Assembly (NCBI RefSeq): GCF_025909975.1
Contig: NZ_JAPCIO010000001.1
Coordinates: 412,920-476,919, forward strand
From: Flavobacterium lacisediminis
Lineage (GTDB): Bacteria; Bacteroidota; Bacteroidia; Flavobacteriales; Flavobacteriaceae
Reading direction: 5' to 3'
DNA length: 64,000 nt
Numbering within the stretch: position 1 is the first letter of the stretch; each line of letters starts with the position of its first letter. A program made the translations under genes and the position numbers. Shown here in pieces: positions 1-8,183 of the stretch. The notes below the pieces were generated by a model. That model was not told where the DNA came from. It saw only the letters and a list, made by a program, of their open reading frames with translations, and did no database searches.

Positions 1-69
1 ATTGGCGATATCCGTATGTTTTATGAAAACGACGTACGTTTCTTAGAGCAATTCAAATCATCAATTTAG
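1..69 (+). CDS. pheS: phenylalanyl-tRNA synthetase alpha subunit, C-terminal end (partial)
   Basis: The window opens inside a coding frame; the last 22 residues and the TAG stop at 67-69 are visible. The tail contains DIRMFYENDVRFLEQF, which closely matches the end of PheS (the E. coli protein ends in a similar SDLRSFFENDLRFLKQF stretch). PheS forms the alpha2beta2 enzyme that charges tRNA-Phe. Only the C-terminal motif-3 region can be seen, so nothing can be said about completeness upstream. The call rests on one short but distinctive motif. Confidence 0.8.
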   Translation: MGDIRMFYENDVRFLEQFKSSI

Positions 70-95
70 TCATTGCGAGGAACGAAGCAATCTCA
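70..95. repeat. dispersed imperfect palindrome of the GTCATTGCGAG...GCAATCTC type
   Basis: The spacer directly after pheS carries ATTGCGAGGAACGAAGCAAT flanked by GTC and CTC: 5-bp arms ATTGC/GCAAT around a purine-rich loop. Sequences of this form recur between genes in many Bacteroidota and some other genomes. A degenerate relative is at 61380-61404 in this window. Its role is unknown. Confidence 0.55.
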
Positions 96-101
96 CTTAC
101 T

Positions 102-509
102 ATGAAAAAAGACATTATCATCCCAAAAGTAGAAGGCGTTCACATTGTAGCTTTCCAAGAATGGAACGACGATTTCATGGAGAATTCTTGGTATGCTTAC
201 TTGATAAACGATACCGATGATTTGCTGGAAATGGCTATGGTAGTTTCACGCGCTTATGGTTTAATCAATGGCGAAGAACGCAAAACAGGAACATTCCGTC
301 ATGCGTTTGCAAAAGTAGAACCAAGAACCGCTGTTAAAGTAGAATTGTTAGAAAACAATGTCTTACAATTGAATAACGAATTCATGCTGTCGTATTTTTC
401 AAACGGTCAATTATATGATAAAACCTTTGTATTTCGAGTAAACACCATCAACGAAAAAGCCACTGCCGATTTACCAATCATCAACAAAAGAGGTGTTTTT
501 GCGAATTAG
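102..509 (+). CDS. conserved hypothetical protein downstream of pheS
   Basis: A 135-residue protein with no signal peptide or membrane segment, so probably cytoplasmic. I do not recognise a named family. The sequence is rich in acidic and aromatic residues near the N-terminus (AFQEWNDDFMENSWYAYLIN) and looks like a compact alpha/beta or beta fold. It follows pheS by 32 bases on the same strand, and I believe similar proteins occur beside pheS in other flavobacteria, but its function cannot be inferred from this. The ATG at 102 is the only sensible start. Confidence 0.75.
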   Translation: MKKDIIIPKVEGVHIVAFQEWNDDFMENSWYAYLINDTDDLLEMAMVVSRAYGLINGEERKTGTFRHAFAKVEPRTAVKVELLENNVLQLNNEFMLSYFSNGQLYDKTFVFRVNTINEKATADLPIINKRGVFAN

Positions 510-518
510 ATTTTAAAT

Positions 519-1007
519 ATGGCTTCTGAAATACCAACAATTAGACAAACAGCTTGGATATCGGTAATTCCACAATTTTTATTTATGGGATTATTATTGC
601 TTGTATTTCATCAAATTTCTCCTAAAAATGCCGTTTTATTTGGAGCCATAACTTATTTGTCAATTAGCTATATTTTGAGAAGTTTTATACCTAAAAGTCA
701 TAGAAAAGGATTGTCCTTATTTAAAAAAAATCAATTTTTAGAAGGAATTAATTCATTTCAGGAAAGCTATAATTTTTTCAAGCAAAATGAATATTTGGAC
801 AAATATCGCTATTTATTATTGTTAAGTTCGTCAAAAATAAGTTATAGAGAAATGGCTTTAAACAATATAGCCTTTGCTTACGGTCAAATTGGTGACGGAA
901 AAAAGGCTAAAGAATATTACGAAAGATTGCTTACTGAATTTCCAAATAATTCAATAGCCAAGGCAGCTATAAAAATGATTAATTCTGCTGAAAAAGGAAA
1001 CCAATAA
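519..1007 (+). CDS. small membrane protein with a TPR-like C-terminal region
   Basis: 162 residues. Two hydrophobic helices lie at about residues 12-31 and 37-55. A soluble part follows with helical repeats that read like tetratricopeptide units: about 64-91 (GLSLFKKNQFLEGINSFQES) and 112-150 (ALNNIAFAYGQIGDGKKAKE). The protein is probably anchored in the inner membrane with the TPR part facing one side as a protein-binding surface. It starts 9 bases after the preceding stop and is probably co-transcribed with it. Family and partner are unknown. Confidence 0.7.
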   Translation: MASEIPTIRQTAWISVIPQFLFMGLLLLVFHQISPKNAVLFGAITYLSISYILRSFIPKSHRKGLSLFKKNQFLEGINSFQESYNFFKQNEYLDKYRYLLLLSSSKISYREMALNNIAFAYGQIGDGKKAKEYYERLLTEFPNNSIAKAAIKMINSAEKGNQ

Positions 1008-1102
1008 AAATAATTTATTTTTAAAAGTTGTGTAAATCTGAGTTATCATTCGTTAAAAAAGAAAATATTTTTACCTTTAAGAAATTTTTTCAACAACACA
1101 AC

Positions 1103-3934
1103 ATGAAACCATTTCTTATTGCTTTAGCCTTTTTAACTACTACTATTTCCCAAGCACAAGATTTCGCCAAACACGTCAACCCATTTATAGGAACAGGCGG
1201 TCACGGACACACTTTTCCAGGCGCAACGGTGCCATACGGAATGGTGCAATTGTCTCCAGATACAAGAATCGATGGCAGTTGGGATGGCTGTGGCGGTTAT
1301 CATTATTCCGACAATTTGATTTACGGATTTTCCCACACGCATTTGAATGGAACAGGTGTTTCAGATTATGGAGATATCATGTTGATGCCGACAATGGGAG
1401 AACCTTCGTTTGATAATAAAGTGTATTCTTCTACTTTTTCACATGATAATGAAAAAGCTTCCGCTGGATTTTATTCCGTGAAATTAGACAAACACAATAT
1501 CGATGTGCGTTTAACGACTTCAACTCGTGTTGGTTTTCATGAATATACGTTTAATAAAGCTGGAAATGCGAATATTATTATCGATTTACATCATAGAGAT
1601 AAATTATTAGATGGAAAAATTCGTGTTATCGATAATAAAACTATTGAGATTTTAAGAAGAAGTGAGGCATGGGCACGAGATCAATATGTGTATGCTCGAA
1701 TAGAATTTAATGTGCCTTTAGAAATGATTAAAGCTATTGCTAGTTCAGAATATTTAGGAAATATTACAAAAGCTAGTTTCTCAAAAAAAGTCAAAAAAGG
1801 CGAAAAAATCCTCGTAAAAGTATCGCTTTCGCCAACCAGTTATGAAGGAGCCAAATTAAACAGTTCCGAAATCAAACATTGGGATTTCAATAAAGCGCAC
1901 AAAGCAGCCATCGCACTTTGGAACAAAGAATTATCAAAAATTGAAGTTACTTCTGATGATAAAGATAAATTAGCGATTTTCTACACAGCATTGTATCACA
2001 CCATGATGCAACCGAATATCGCACAAGATTTAGATGGAACATACCGTGGTAGAGACAATAAAATTCATATTGCCGAAGGGTTTGATTATTACACGGTATT
2101 TTCGCTTTGGGACACGTTTAGAGGCGCGCATCCGTTGTATACTTTGATTGATAAAAAACGAACTGCCGATTACATTAATACTTTCATCAAACAATACGAA
2201 CAAGGGGGCAGATTACCGGTTTGGGAATTAGCTTCCAATGAAACCGATTGTATGATTGGCTATCATTCTGTTTCGGTTATTGCAGATGCAATGGTAAAAG
2301 GGATAAAAGGTTTTGATTACGAAAAAGCCTTTGAAGCCAGTAAAGCCTCAGCGATGCGTGATGTTTTAGGTTTGGATGCGTACAAGAAAAACGGCTTCAT
2401 TTCTATTGACGACGAACACGAAAGCGTTTCTAAAACCTTAGAATATGCTTATGACGATTGGTGTATTGCTCAAATGGCGCAAATTTTAAATAAACCAAAG
2501 GATTACGAGTATTTCATGAAACGTTCTCAAAATTGGAAAAACATTTTTGATTGGGAAACGGGTTTCATGCGTCCAAAGAAAAATGGAGGTTGGGACAAAC
2601 CTTTCGATCCAAGAGAAGTCAATAATAATTTTACCGAAGGAAATTCATGGCAATATTCGTTTTTCGTACCACAAGATATTGAGGGAATGATTCAAGCTTA
2701 TGGCGGACCCGAAAAATTTGAAGCCAAATTAGACGAAATGTTCAACAGCGAAAGCAAAACTACCGGTAGAGAACAAGTCGATGTTACGGGTTTAATTGGT
2801 CAATATGCTCACGGAAACGAACCAAGTCATCACATGGCATATTTGTACAATTATGTGGGAAAACCAGAAAAAACGAATGCAAAAGTTAAATATATTTTAG
2901 ACAATTTTTATACTAATACGCCAGATGGTTTAATTGGAAACGAAGATTGCGGTCAAATGAGCGCTTGGTATGTGTTGAGTGTTATGAGTGAATATCCAGT
3001 TTGTCCTGGAAGTATTATTCATCATTATGAAAACGATTTATATTTTGATAAAATATTTGTAAACCTTGAAAGTGGTGAGAAGGCTGTAATTACTGAAGAG
3101 CAAAGAAAAATCAATAAACAAAAAGCGATTCAACAAGAGAAAGAAATTGAATCTTCTGAAGAAATTGATTGGAATTCAGCTTATGCTATTGAAGAAATAA
3201 TCCCAGTTCCTGTAATTCAAGCGGAAAGCAAGGCTTTTAAGGATAAATTAACTATTTCATTATACAATAAAGACAACATAGATATGTATTTCTATTCTGA
3301 AGATTTAAATGGCAATAGAATTCTTCCATTTAAAAAGTATGAATATCCAATTGAAATTAATAGTTCACAGATAATTTTTGCTCAAACTATGCCAAAAAGG
3401 TTAGTTGAGCCTAAACCAAACTATACAAGTCAAAGAATTTCCGCAACCTTCTTCAAAAAACCAAACAATTACACAATTGAAATTAAGTCAAAATACAATC
3501 CGCAATATCATGCGGGTGGTCCAGAAGGGTTGTTAGATGGTATTTTAGGAACCGAAAACTGGAGAAAAGGCGATTGGCAAGGCTACCAAAGTCAAGATTT
3601 TGAAGCGGTGGTGGATTTAAAAGAAGTGAAAAATATTAATGAAATTTCAGCACGTTTTTTACAAGACCAACGTTCTTGGATTTTAATGCCAACAAAAGTC
3701 GATTATTACATTTCAGATGATAATGTGAATTTTACGTATTTCGGTTCGGTAAACAATACGTTAGATCCAAAATTAGAAGAAAATACGATTCTAAATTTCA
3801 CATCAAACGAAACCAAAGGTAAAAAAGCACGTTACGTAAAAGTCATCGCAAAAAACTTCGGTAAATTACCAGAATGGCATCAAGGCGCTGGTGGTGATGC
3901 GTTTATTTTTGTTGATGAGATTACGATAAAGTAA
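1103..3934 (+). CDS. secreted GH92 family alpha-mannosidase with C-terminal discoidin-like domain
   Basis: 943 residues from the ATG at 1103, chosen over an upstream in-frame start at 1028 because MKPFLIALAFLTTTISQAQ is a clean signal peptide. Glycoside hydrolase family 92 (calcium-dependent exo-alpha-mannosidase) is shown by the N-terminal VNPFIGTGGHGHTFPGAT and PYGMVQLSPDTR, by GNEPSHHMAYLYN near residue 571 and by GNEDCGQMSAWY near 612; the last two hold family catalytic and metal-site acids. A charged linker and a beta-sandwich follow. The last ~150 residues resemble an F5/8 (discoidin) domain (GTENWRKGDWQGYQ, RSWILMPTKV). The usual GSP motif after the catalytic core reads END here. It probably acts on mannosidic glycans in the periplasm or outside the cell. 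Confidence 0.9.
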   Translation: MKPFLIALAFLTTTISQAQDFAKHVNPFIGTGGHGHTFPGATVPYGMVQLSPDTRIDGSWDGCGGYHYSDNLIYGFSHTHLNGTGVSDYGDIMLMPTMGEPSFDNKVYSSTFSHDNEKASAGFYSVKLDKHNIDVRLTTSTRVGFHEYTFNKAGNANIIIDLHHRDKLLDGKIRVIDNKTIEILRRSEAWARDQYVYARIEFNVPLEMIKAIASSEYLGNITKASFSKKVKKGEKILVKVSLSPTSYEGAKLNSSEIKHWDFNKAHKAAIALWNKELSKIEVTSDDKDKLAIFYTALYHTMMQPNIAQDLDGTYRGRDNKIHIAEGFDYYTVFSLWDTFRGAHPLYTLIDKKRTADYINTFIKQYEQGGRLPVWELASNETDCMIGYHSVSVIADAMVKGIKGFDYEKAFEASKASAMRDVLGLDAYKKNGFISIDDEHESVSKTLEYAYDDWCIAQMAQILNKPKDYEYFMKRSQNWKNIFDWETGFMRPKKNGGWDKPFDPREVNNNFTEGNSWQYSFFVPQDIEGMIQAYGGPEKFEAKLDEMFNSESKTTGREQVDVTGLIGQYAHGNEPSHHMAYLYNYVGKPEKTNAKVKYILDNFYTNTPDGLIGNEDCGQMSAWYVLSVMSEYPVCPGSIIHHYENDLYFDKIFVNLESGEKAVITEEQRKINKQKAIQQEKEIESSEEIDWNSAYAIEEIIPVPVIQAESKAFKDKLTISLYNKDNIDMYFYSEDLNGNRILPFKKYEYPIEINSSQIIFAQTMPKRLVEPKPNYTSQRISATFFKKPNNYTIEIKSKYNPQYHAGGPEGLLDGILGTENWRKGDWQGYQSQDFEAVVDLKEVKNINEISARFLQDQRSWILMPTKVDYYISDDNVNFTYFGSVNNTLDPKLEENTILNFTSNETKGKKARYVKVIAKNFGKLPEWHQGAGGDAFIFVDEITIK

Positions 3935-3945
3935 AGCTTAAGCAT

Positions 3946-3978
3946 AAAAAAGGTTGTCTTAATAGACAACCTTTTTTA
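3946..3978. terminator. bidirectional intrinsic terminator between the GH92 gene and terC
   Basis: AAAAGGTTGTCT, loop TTAA, then AGACAACCTTTTTT: a stem of at least 10 bp with T-runs on both strands, placed between convergent genes. Confidence 0.9.
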
Positions 3979-3997
3979 TTTGATATATGTTTTGAAA

Positions 3998-4999
3998 TTA
4001 ATCCTTATCAGGAAACAACAAAGAAGCGATTACAGACAAGATTAAAACACTTCCTACCACCATTAAAGAATAAGAAGTTTCGATGTGATAAAACGGCGCT
4101 ACAATCATTTTTACACCAATAAAGGCTAAGATAAATGCTAATCCGTATTTCAATTTACTAAACATGTACATAAAATTCGCCAAAAGGAAATATAACGAAC
4201 GTAATCCTAAAATTGCAAAAATATTAGACGTATACAAAATAAATGGATCGTCTGGTGCAATAGCAAAAATAGCTGGAATACTGTCTACAGCAAATAATAA
4301 ATCGGTAAATTCAACAATAGTAACCACCACAAATAAAGGGGTTGCCATTCTGATTCCGTTTTGAACAGTGAAAAATTTATCACCATCAAAATTTGGACTT
4401 ACTTTAAAAAACTTATGTACAAATTTAGAACCGGCACTTTTACTAAAATCTTTACTACCTTCATCTTCTTCATCACTAAAGCCCGATTTGATTCCAGCAA
4501 CAATTAAAATTAATCCGAAGATAGTTAAAAGGTAGTTGATTTTCACCACTTGACCAAAAAGCTCCATTTCGGGTAAATACGTATAATTTAGCAACCAAAC
4601 TCCAGTAAAAATAAAGATTGCTCTAAAAACTAAAGCGCCAATTACACCCCAAAATAATACTTTGTGTTGGGCTTCTTTTGCAACATTGAAGTAACCAAAT
4701 ACCAAGATAAACACGAATAAATTATCAACTGAAAGCGCTTTTTCAATCCAATACGCGCCTTGGAATTGCATGAATTTTTCGGCACCCATGTAGTGATAAA
4801 TAATACCACTGAATCCCATGGCTAAAGATATCCAAATTACCGACCAAATAGCCGCTTCTCTATTGGAAACTACGTGACCTTTTTTGTTTAAAACTCCTAA
4901 ATCTAAAACCAACATCGCAATGATGGTAATTGTAAAAGCCGTAATAATACCAGGATGATCAATTAAATGATCGATTGAACCTGTTTTTAATGATAGCAT
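3998..4999 (-). CDS. TerC/Alx family integral membrane protein
   Basis: 333 residues with about nine hydrophobic helices. Family marks are acidic residues within membrane segments: WIEKALSVDNLFVFILVF (about 84-101) and TDLLFAVDSIPAIFAIAPDD (about 232-251), followed by YTSNIFAILGLRSLYFLLA. The family includes Alx and TerC, linked to manganese export or metallation of secreted enzymes and to tellurite resistance. The middle loop is charged and cytoplasmic. It lies 3 bases downstream of gpsA on the minus strand and is probably co-transcribed. No yybP-ykoY manganese riboswitch is visible upstream. Confidence 0.9.
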   Translation of the reverse strand: MLSLKTGSIDHLIDHPGIITAFTITIIAMLVLDLGVLNKKGHVVSNREAAIWSVIWISLAMGFSGIIYHYMGAEKFMQFQGAYWIEKALSVDNLFVFILVFGYFNVAKEAQHKVLFWGVIGALVFRAIFIFTGVWLLNYTYLPEMELFGQVVKINYLLTIFGLILIVAGIKSGFSDEEDEGSKDFSKSAGSKFVHKFFKVSPNFDGDKFFTVQNGIRMATPLFVVVTIVEFTDLLFAVDSIPAIFAIAPDDPFILYTSNIFAILGLRSLYFLLANFMYMFSKLKYGLAFILAFIGVKMIVAPFYHIETSYSLMVVGSVLILSVIASLLFPDKD

Positions 5000-5002
5000 G
5001 TA

Positions 5003-5998
5003 TTAGTTTAATTTATCTGTTAGTTCTTTAAAAACGGCTTTAGCGTCTTTGTTTTCGTATAAAATTTCGTAAACGGCGTCGATAATCGGAGTATCAGCTC
5101 CGTATTCTTTGTTTAATTTGTAGGCACTTTTTACAGCGTAATATCCTTCGGCCACCATGCTCATTTCCATTTGTGCTGATTTTACGGTGTAGCCTTTTCC
5201 AATCATGTTTCCAAACATTCTATTTCGAGAAAATACCGAATATCCAGTAACCAATAAATCGCCCAAATAAGCCGAATTATTAATGTTTCGTTTCATTTTG
5301 TGTACTTTTCGAATGAATTTCTTCATTTCACGAATACCATTACTCATCAAAACTGCTTGAAAATTATCGCCATAGCCTAAACCATGCGCAATTCCGGCAG
5401 CAATAGCATAAATGTTTTTTAAAACGGCTGCATATTCTGTTCCAATAATATCATCCGTAGTTTTTGCTTTGATGTAGTGTGAGCTCAGATTTTTAGCCAC
5501 ATATTTGGCTTTTTTTCTATCGCTACAAGCAATTGTAAGATAAGATAAACGTTCCATAGCCACTTCTTCCGCATGACACGGACCCGTAATTACCCCAATA
5601 TTATCAAATGGAATATCGTATTTGGTATGAAAATGTTCGCCAACAATTAAGCTCGATTCTGGAACAATTCCTTTAATCGCAGAGAAAATAACTTTTCCTT
5701 CCAAACTTTCGGTTAAACTTTCTAATTCTTTGCTCAAAAAAGCAGAAGGAACTACAAAAATCACATAATCAGCATAAGCAACAGCTTCGTTGATGTCATT
5801 TGTAAGTTTTAATTTATTGGTGTCAAACGCAACCGAACTCAAATAATTTGGATTGTGTTTTTGATGTTTTAAATGCTCAATAGCATAAGTACTTCGCATG
5901 TACCAAGCAATTTCGTCTTGATTTTCACAAAGCATTTTCGCAATTGCAGTAGCCCAACTTCCCCCTCCAATGACTGCAAATTTTGGCTTTTTTTCCAT
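5003..5998 (-). CDS. gpsA: NAD(P)H-dependent glycerol-3-phosphate dehydrogenase
   Basis: 331 residues, the usual length. GpsA reduces dihydroxyacetone phosphate to sn-glycerol 3-phosphate for phospholipid synthesis in the cytoplasm. Visible marks are the N-terminal Rossmann motif AVIGGGSWATAIAKML, KGIVPESS, TGPCHAEEVA, the segment EYAAVLKNIYAIAAG carrying the catalytic lysine, GDNFQAVLMSNGIREM, and the helix YLGDLLVTGYSVFSRNRMFG. It is transcribed from a good promoter at 6021-6050 and is followed directly by terC. Confidence 0.97.
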   Translation of the reverse strand: MEKKPKFAVIGGGSWATAIAKMLCENQDEIAWYMRSTYAIEHLKHQKHNPNYLSSVAFDTNKLKLTNDINEAVAYADYVIFVVPSAFLSKELESLTESLEGKVIFSAIKGIVPESSLIVGEHFHTKYDIPFDNIGVITGPCHAEEVAMERLSYLTIACSDRKKAKYVAKNLSSHYIKAKTTDDIIGTEYAAVLKNIYAIAAGIAHGLGYGDNFQAVLMSNGIREMKKFIRKVHKMKRNINNSAYLGDLLVTGYSVFSRNRMFGNMIGKGYTVKSAQMEMSMVAEGYYAVKSAYKLNKEYGADTPIIDAVYEILYENKDAKAVFKELTDKLN

Positions 5999-6020
5999 TT
6001 TACGATTTAATTTAGAACAT

Positions 6021-6050
6021 CAAAAATAGTCATTTAAAAAGGATTTACAA
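6021..6050 (-). promoter_or_regulatory. Bacteroidota-type promoter of gpsA-terC
   Basis: On the minus strand, TTG (6048-6050), 19 bases, then TATTTTTG (6021-6028). This matches the -33 TTG / -7 TAnnTTTG pattern, 23 bases before the gpsA ATG. Confidence 0.75.
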
Positions 6051-6077
6051 AAAACGTTTGCGAAACTCTTTTAATAC

Positions 6078-6106
6078 AAAGGCACGAAGAAAAACTCCGC
6101 GCCTTT
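6078..6106 (-). terminator. terminator downstream of the yqhD-like gene
   Basis: On the minus strand AAAGGCGCG, an 11-base loop, then CGTGCCTTT: nine pairs with one G-U pair. It is followed by TTTGTATT and separates the reductase gene from the gpsA promoter. Confidence 0.65.
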
Positions 6107-6127
6107 ATTATGATGAATAGGTATTTT

Positions 6128-7294
6128 TTAATAACTCATTTCTACAATAGCTCTCACTTTTTCTAAAGTGATGTTTTGCTTTTCACCCATAGCTTTCCAA
6201 CCTCTTTCTTCGAAACGTTTTACGATAAAATCGGCTGTTTTTTCGATATTTTCTGCGTTTTCTGAAATTTTGGTTTTCATGCCCATTTTGTGGAAGAAAT
6301 CAACCGTTTTTTCAATCGCTTTTTCTGCAATTTCTTCAGTTGAATTGCCTTGAATGTTCCAAACGCGTTGACCGTATTGTGCTAATTTGTCTTTTTTCGT
6401 GTCGAACATCACGCGGTATAAATTTGGACCAATGATAGCCAGCGTTCTCGCATGGTCAATTTCGTATAAAGCGGTTAATTCATGACCAATCATGTGTGTT
6501 GCCCAATCCGAAGGAACACCTTTTTGAATCAAGCCGATCAATGCCATGGTGGCACTCCAAACAAAGTTAGAAGCCAATTTATAATCGCTAGGATTTTCCA
6601 CTACATCAGGACCAATTTCAATTAATGTTTGTAAAATACTTTCTGAAATTCGGTCTTGTAGTAAAGCATCGTGTGTATACGTTAGATATTGTTCCATTAC
6701 GTGTGTGAACGCATCCACAACTCCGTTTTGTAACTGTCTTTTTGGTAACGAAGTAATGACTGTTGGATCTACAATTGAGAATACTGGAAATAAAGCACTT
6801 CCGCCCAAAGTAAGTTTTTCTTGAGTAGCTTCAATTGTAACTACTGCTCCTGAATTCATTTCTGAACCTGTTGCTGGCAAGGTTAAAACTGTTCCAAAAG
6901 GGATTACTTTAGAAACATCTTTAAATAAAATACGTTTTTTTAAAATATCGGCTTCGTCACCTTCAAAATTAACGGCTGCCGAAATAAATTTCACGCCATC
7001 AATCACGCTTCCGCCACCAACAGCTAAGATGAAACCAATTTTTTCAGCACGAATAATTTCAACTGCTTTCATCAAGGTTTCAAAACGAGGGTTCGGTTCA
7101 ATACCACCAAATTCTACAATATCATGGTTGGGTAAAGCGGCTTTTACTTGGTCATAAACACCATTTTTAAAGATACTTCCGCCACCATAAGCAAGCAGAA
7201 TCTTAGTATTTGAAGGAACTAAATCAGTTAGTTTAGCAATTTGTCCTTTTCCAAAGACATAATTTACAGGATTGTATAATTCGAAGTTTAACAT
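6128..7294 (-). CDS. iron-containing alcohol dehydrogenase, YqhD-like NADPH aldehyde reductase
   Basis: 388 residues. The N-terminus MLNFELYNPVNYVFGKGQI is typical of the YqhD/butanol dehydrogenase branch. The nucleotide-binding part shows AYGGGSIFKNGVYDQV and ILAVGGGSVIDGVKF. Metal ligands are in GVVDAFTHVMEQY (D, H) and in MIGHELTALYEIDHARTLAII (two His). The family reduces short aldehydes with NADPH and often serves detoxification of lipid-peroxidation or glycation aldehydes. It is a single-gene unit with its own promoter and terminator. The physiological substrate cannot be told from sequence. Confidence 0.92.
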   Translation of the reverse strand: MLNFELYNPVNYVFGKGQIAKLTDLVPSNTKILLAYGGGSIFKNGVYDQVKAALPNHDIVEFGGIEPNPRFETLMKAVEIIRAEKIGFILAVGGGSVIDGVKFISAAVNFEGDEADILKKRILFKDVSKVIPFGTVLTLPATGSEMNSGAVVTIEATQEKLTLGGSALFPVFSIVDPTVITSLPKRQLQNGVVDAFTHVMEQYLTYTHDALLQDRISESILQTLIEIGPDVVENPSDYKLASNFVWSATMALIGLIQKGVPSDWATHMIGHELTALYEIDHARTLAIIGPNLYRVMFDTKKDKLAQYGQRVWNIQGNSTEEIAEKAIEKTVDFFHKMGMKTKISENAENIEKTADFIVKRFEERGWKAMGEKQNITLEKVRAIVEMSY

Positions 7295-7305
7295 AATAAT
7301 TGTCT

Positions 7306-7324
7306 TGCTGAATTTAGTTCAGCA
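7306..7324. repeat. TGCTGAA/TTCAGCA palindrome at the 5' end of the yqhD-like transcript
   Basis: Seven-bp perfect arms TGCTGAA and TTCAGCA around TTTAG. Hairpins of this kind recur in Bacteroidota spacers. It lies just downstream of the -7 element, so it may form the extreme 5' end of the yqhD-like mRNA. Confidence 0.5.
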
Positions 7325-7330
7325 TCTCGA

Positions 7331-7338
7331 CAAAGTTA
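7331..7338 (-). promoter_or_regulatory. -7 element of the yqhD-like gene
   Basis: TAACTTTG on the minus strand, 37 bases before the ATG. It fits TAnnTTTG; no clear TTG is seen at the -33 position. Confidence 0.5.
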
Positions 7339-7418
7339 CGCAATGGGATTGGGAACGAATGGTAAAGGAATGTTAACTTAGGCAAAATAAATTATAAAAA
7401 TTAATGATAATTATTTAG

Positions 7419-7426
7419 TATTTTTG
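7419..7426 (+). promoter_or_regulatory. -7 element for the 7467 gene
   Basis: TATTTTTG 40 bases upstream of the ATG at 7467, in a very AT-rich spacer. No clear -33 TTG. Confidence 0.5.
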
Positions 7427-7466
7427 GTTGATCTGATATTGGTTATAAATTAATTTTTTATTTCAA

Positions 7467-8183
7467 ATGATTAAAGACAAAGTGAATATCTCAATAAATA
7501 GACCCTGTAGTCAAAAATTTGAAAATTTTGAAAGAACTGACAAAGGTGGTTATTGTAATTCTTGCAGAAAGGAAGTTCTTGACTTTAGAAATTTCACAGA
7601 TAATGAAATTGTTGATTTTTTTAGTAAAAATCAACAAAAAACTTGTGGTGTTTTTTTAGAAAAACAACTTAAAAATTACTGCGAAAGTTATTTAGATAGT
7701 AACCATAAAAGTAAAAAAGTATTTTATAAAAGTTTACTTGGGGTTTCATTTTTGTCATTATTTACATTTAATGAAGGGTTTAGTCAAACTACTGAAAAAG
7801 AAACAATTAATCATGAAATAAAGAATATTGAGGCAAAAAATTCTAAACAAAATATAGCTGAGCAAGAAATAACTAAAGGGTTTGTTTTTGACGAATTAGG
7901 CCCAATAGCAGGCGCAAGTGTAACTGTAAAAAACACTAATTTATCTACAAGTACAGATTTCGATGGGAATTTTATTTTTAATAAGAAATTAAATGTAGGA
8001 GATGTAATAATAGTAAGTTATATTGGATTCAAAACTAAAGAATTTACAATTTCAGATTTAATGAAAATAGATATTGCTATGGATTCGTATTCTGGAGAAT
8101 TAATTATGGTGGGAGAAGTCGATGTGAAAAAAGTTTATAAATCTAAAAAAACATTTTTTCAGAGAATTAAAGATATTTTTTAA
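7467..8183 (+). CDS. membrane-linked protein with N-terminal zinc-ribbon-like part and carboxypeptidase-regulatory-like domain
   Basis: 238 residues. The first ~75 residues are soluble and contain RPCSQKFENF and GYCNSCRKEVLDF, with four cysteines arranged like a small zinc-binding unit. Two further cysteines follow near residues 69 and 81. A hydrophobic stretch near 92-112 (SLLGVSFLSLFTFNEGF) is a membrane anchor. The C-terminal half is a carboxypeptidase-D regulatory-like beta sandwich (residues ~140-205: GPIAGASVTVKN, TDFDGNF, VSYIGFKTKEF), as found at the N-termini of TonB-dependent receptors. The cytoplasmic part might sense metal or redox state, but that is inference. The next gene starts directly after the stop. 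Base composition is more AT-rich than in neighbouring housekeeping genes. Confidence 0.75.
   Translation: MIKDKVNISINRPCSQKFENFERTDKGGYCNSCRKEVLDFRNFTDNEIVDFFSKNQQKTCGVFLEKQLKNYCESYLDSNHKSKKVFYKSLLGVSFLSLFTFNEGFSQTTEKETINHEIKNIEAKNSKQNIAEQEITKGFVFDELGPIAGASVTVKNTNLSTSTDFDGNFIFNKKLNVGDVIIVSYIGFKTKEFTISDLMKIDIAMDSYSGELIMVGEVDVKKVYKSKKTFFQRIKDIF

Noticed and set aside
4999..5003. manganese (yybP-ykoY) riboswitch before terC
   Set aside because: terC starts 3 bases after gpsA, leaving no room for a leader.
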